DNA of 7,397 bases from Nitrospirae bacterium GWC2_57_9 (GTDB lineage: Bacteria; Nitrospirota; UBA9217): the NCBI GenBank assembly GCA_001805085.1, contig MHEA01000049.1, positions 3,487 through 10,883 on the forward strand, given 5' to 3'. Below, piece by piece: positions 6,598 to 7,397 of the stretch. Positions within the stretch are counted from its first letter, which is position 1, and each line of letters begins with the position of its first letter. The position numbers and the translations under genes are program-made. Below the pieces are notes generated by a model. That model worked only from the letters and a program-made list of their open reading frames with translations. It had not been told where the DNA came from and made no database searches.

Positions 6598-7371
6598 ATG
6601 ATTCTGGTAACCAACGATGACGGGGTGCTGTCTCCGGGTATTCAGCTCCTCGCCAAACGGCTGCGCGATCTTGATCGTGTCGTGATCGTAGCGCCCGACC
6701 GGGAGCGGAGCGCTGCGGGTCACTCCATGACCCTGCACCGTCCGCTCCTGATCGAACAGATCAAGGAAGAGGTCTACAGCGTGAACGGTACGCCCACTGA
6801 CTGCGTGAACATTGCGGTCAAGGGCCTGCTGAAGGAAACGCCCAGGCTTGTCGTGTCGGGGATCAACAAGGGGCCGAACCTGGGTGATGACATCACCTAT
6901 TCCGGGACCGTGGCGGGAGCGATGGAAGCGATCCTGCTCGGGGTGCCGGCAATTGCCTTTTCTCTCAATGCGCGCCAGGACTTCCTGTTCGCCGAGGCGG
7001 CGGAGGTTGCTCTCGGCATCGCCCGAAGCGTGCTGGAACAGGGACTGCCCGCAGGCACGCTTTTGAACGTGAACGTACCCAATTGTTCCGTGGAAGAGAT
7101 CCGGGGGACGCTCATTACCAGGCTCGGAAAACGCATTTACCACCAGATGACCGTGGAGCGCGTCGATCCCCGGGGAAAGAAGTATTACTGGATCGGCGGC
7201 GGAGAACCGGACTGGGAACGGGAAGAGGGTACCGACTTTGACGCCGTTGACCGCAGGCATGTCTCCATTACTCCGCTCCATCTCGACCTGACCGATCACG
7301 CGTCCTTCGAACGGCTGCGGCCGCTCGAGAAGGTCCGTTACCCGGGTGTTACTCACAGGAGCGACGGGTGA
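6598..7371 (+). CDS. surE: 5'/3'-nucleotidase SurE
   Basis: SurE is a cytoplasmic, divalent-metal-dependent phosphatase that dephosphorylates 5'- and 3'-nucleoside monophosphates and, in some species, polyphosphate; it is linked to stationary-phase and stress survival. The sequence starts with the signature ILVTNDDG (2-9); Asp7, Asp8, Ser38 (in APDRERSAAGHS) and Asn90 (in SGINKGPNLGDD) match the expected metal ligands. TYSGTVAGAMEA (100-111) and GTDFDAVDRRHVSITPL near the C-terminus are further family hallmarks. At 257 residues it is full length, and no key residue is missing. Hand counts of two 60-base lines here gave 57% and 63% GC, against 47% and 38% for two lines of the preceding fusion gene, so a composition change is likely at this boundary. 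Its TGA overlaps the next ATG by one base, implying coupled translation. Confidence 0.98.
   Translation: MILVTNDDGVLSPGIQLLAKRLRDLDRVVIVAPDRERSAAGHSMTLHRPLLIEQIKEEVYSVNGTPTDCVNIAVKGLLKETPRLVVSGINKGPNLGDDITYSGTVAGAMEAILLGVPAIAFSLNARQDFLFAEAAEVALGIARSVLEQGLPAGTLLNVNVPNCSVEEIRGTLITRLGKRIYHQMTVERVDPRGKKYYWIGGGEPDWEREEGTDFDAVDRRHVSITPLHLDLTDHASFERLRPLEKVRYPGVTHRSDG
7357..7370 (+). promoter_or_regulatory. Shine-Dalgarno for the gene after surE
   Basis: AGGAG (7357-7361), inside the last codons of surE, lies 9 nt before the ATG at 7371. A strong site together with the one-base TGATG overlap makes 7371 a credible start despite the very short coding stretch in view. Confidence 0.6.
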
Positions 7372-7397
7372 TGGACTATGCCAAAGAACGGCTCCGG
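7371..7397 (+). CDS. pcm: Probable protein-L-isoaspartate O-methyltransferase, N-terminus only
   Basis: Nine codons, encoding MDYAKERLR, run off the end of the window. Pcm repairs damaged proteins by methylating isoaspartyl residues with SAM. Two things support the call: pcm very often follows surE directly in bacteria, and Pcm proteins commonly begin with a short charged helix such as MDY/F-x-x-x-R-x-R-M. No catalytic motif is in view, so the identity rests on context and this short start. Confidence 0.6.

Noticed and set aside
6442..7356. Long minus-strand open frame (304 codons) opposite surE
   Set aside because: It lies almost wholly antisense to surE, which has full family motifs, and its translation is rich in Arg, His, Pro and Gly without any recognisable domain. 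GC-rich genes often leave such open antisense frames.

Overview
The window is the 3' end of a surface-polysaccharide (O-antigen or capsule type) gene cluster that runs directly into the conserved housekeeping pair surE-pcm. All recognisable genes are on the + strand. The O-antigen-like content, the surE-pcm pair and the mixed-to-high GC suggest a Gram-negative bacterium, possibly of the Desulfobacterota or Nitrospirota kind. That placement is an inference from gene order and protein style; no taxonomic marker is present.

Layout: bases 3-56 may be the tail of an upstream gene. Next come a GT-A family 2 glycosyltransferase (103-1191), a GT-B family 4-like glycosyltransferase with a helical N-terminal extension (1237-2790), a left-handed beta-helix O-acyltransferase (2795-3403), and a 1031-residue fusion (3474-6569) joining two different family 2 glycosyltransferase domains, an unrecognised segment and a SAM-dependent methyltransferase. 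Then follow surE (6598-7371) and the first nine codons of a probable pcm (from 7371). Gaps between genes are 45, 4, 70 and 28 nt, and surE overlaps the next gene by 1 nt. I see no convincing intrinsic terminator anywhere, so readthrough from the polysaccharide genes into surE-pcm is plausible.

Together the first four complete genes could supply four glycosyltransferase modules, one O-acyl (probably acetyl) transferase and one methyltransferase, enough to assemble and decorate a short glycan repeat. No flippase, polymerase, ABC exporter, nucleotide-sugar synthesis gene or priming transferase lies in the window, so the export route cannot be decided here.

The item most worth following up is the 1031-residue protein. 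It carries both sugar-transfer and methyl-transfer modules in one chain, in an order opposite to that of the known methylrhamnosyltransferase WsaE, with about 140 residues I cannot assign between them. I did not find a clearly new defence, mobile or RNA system.
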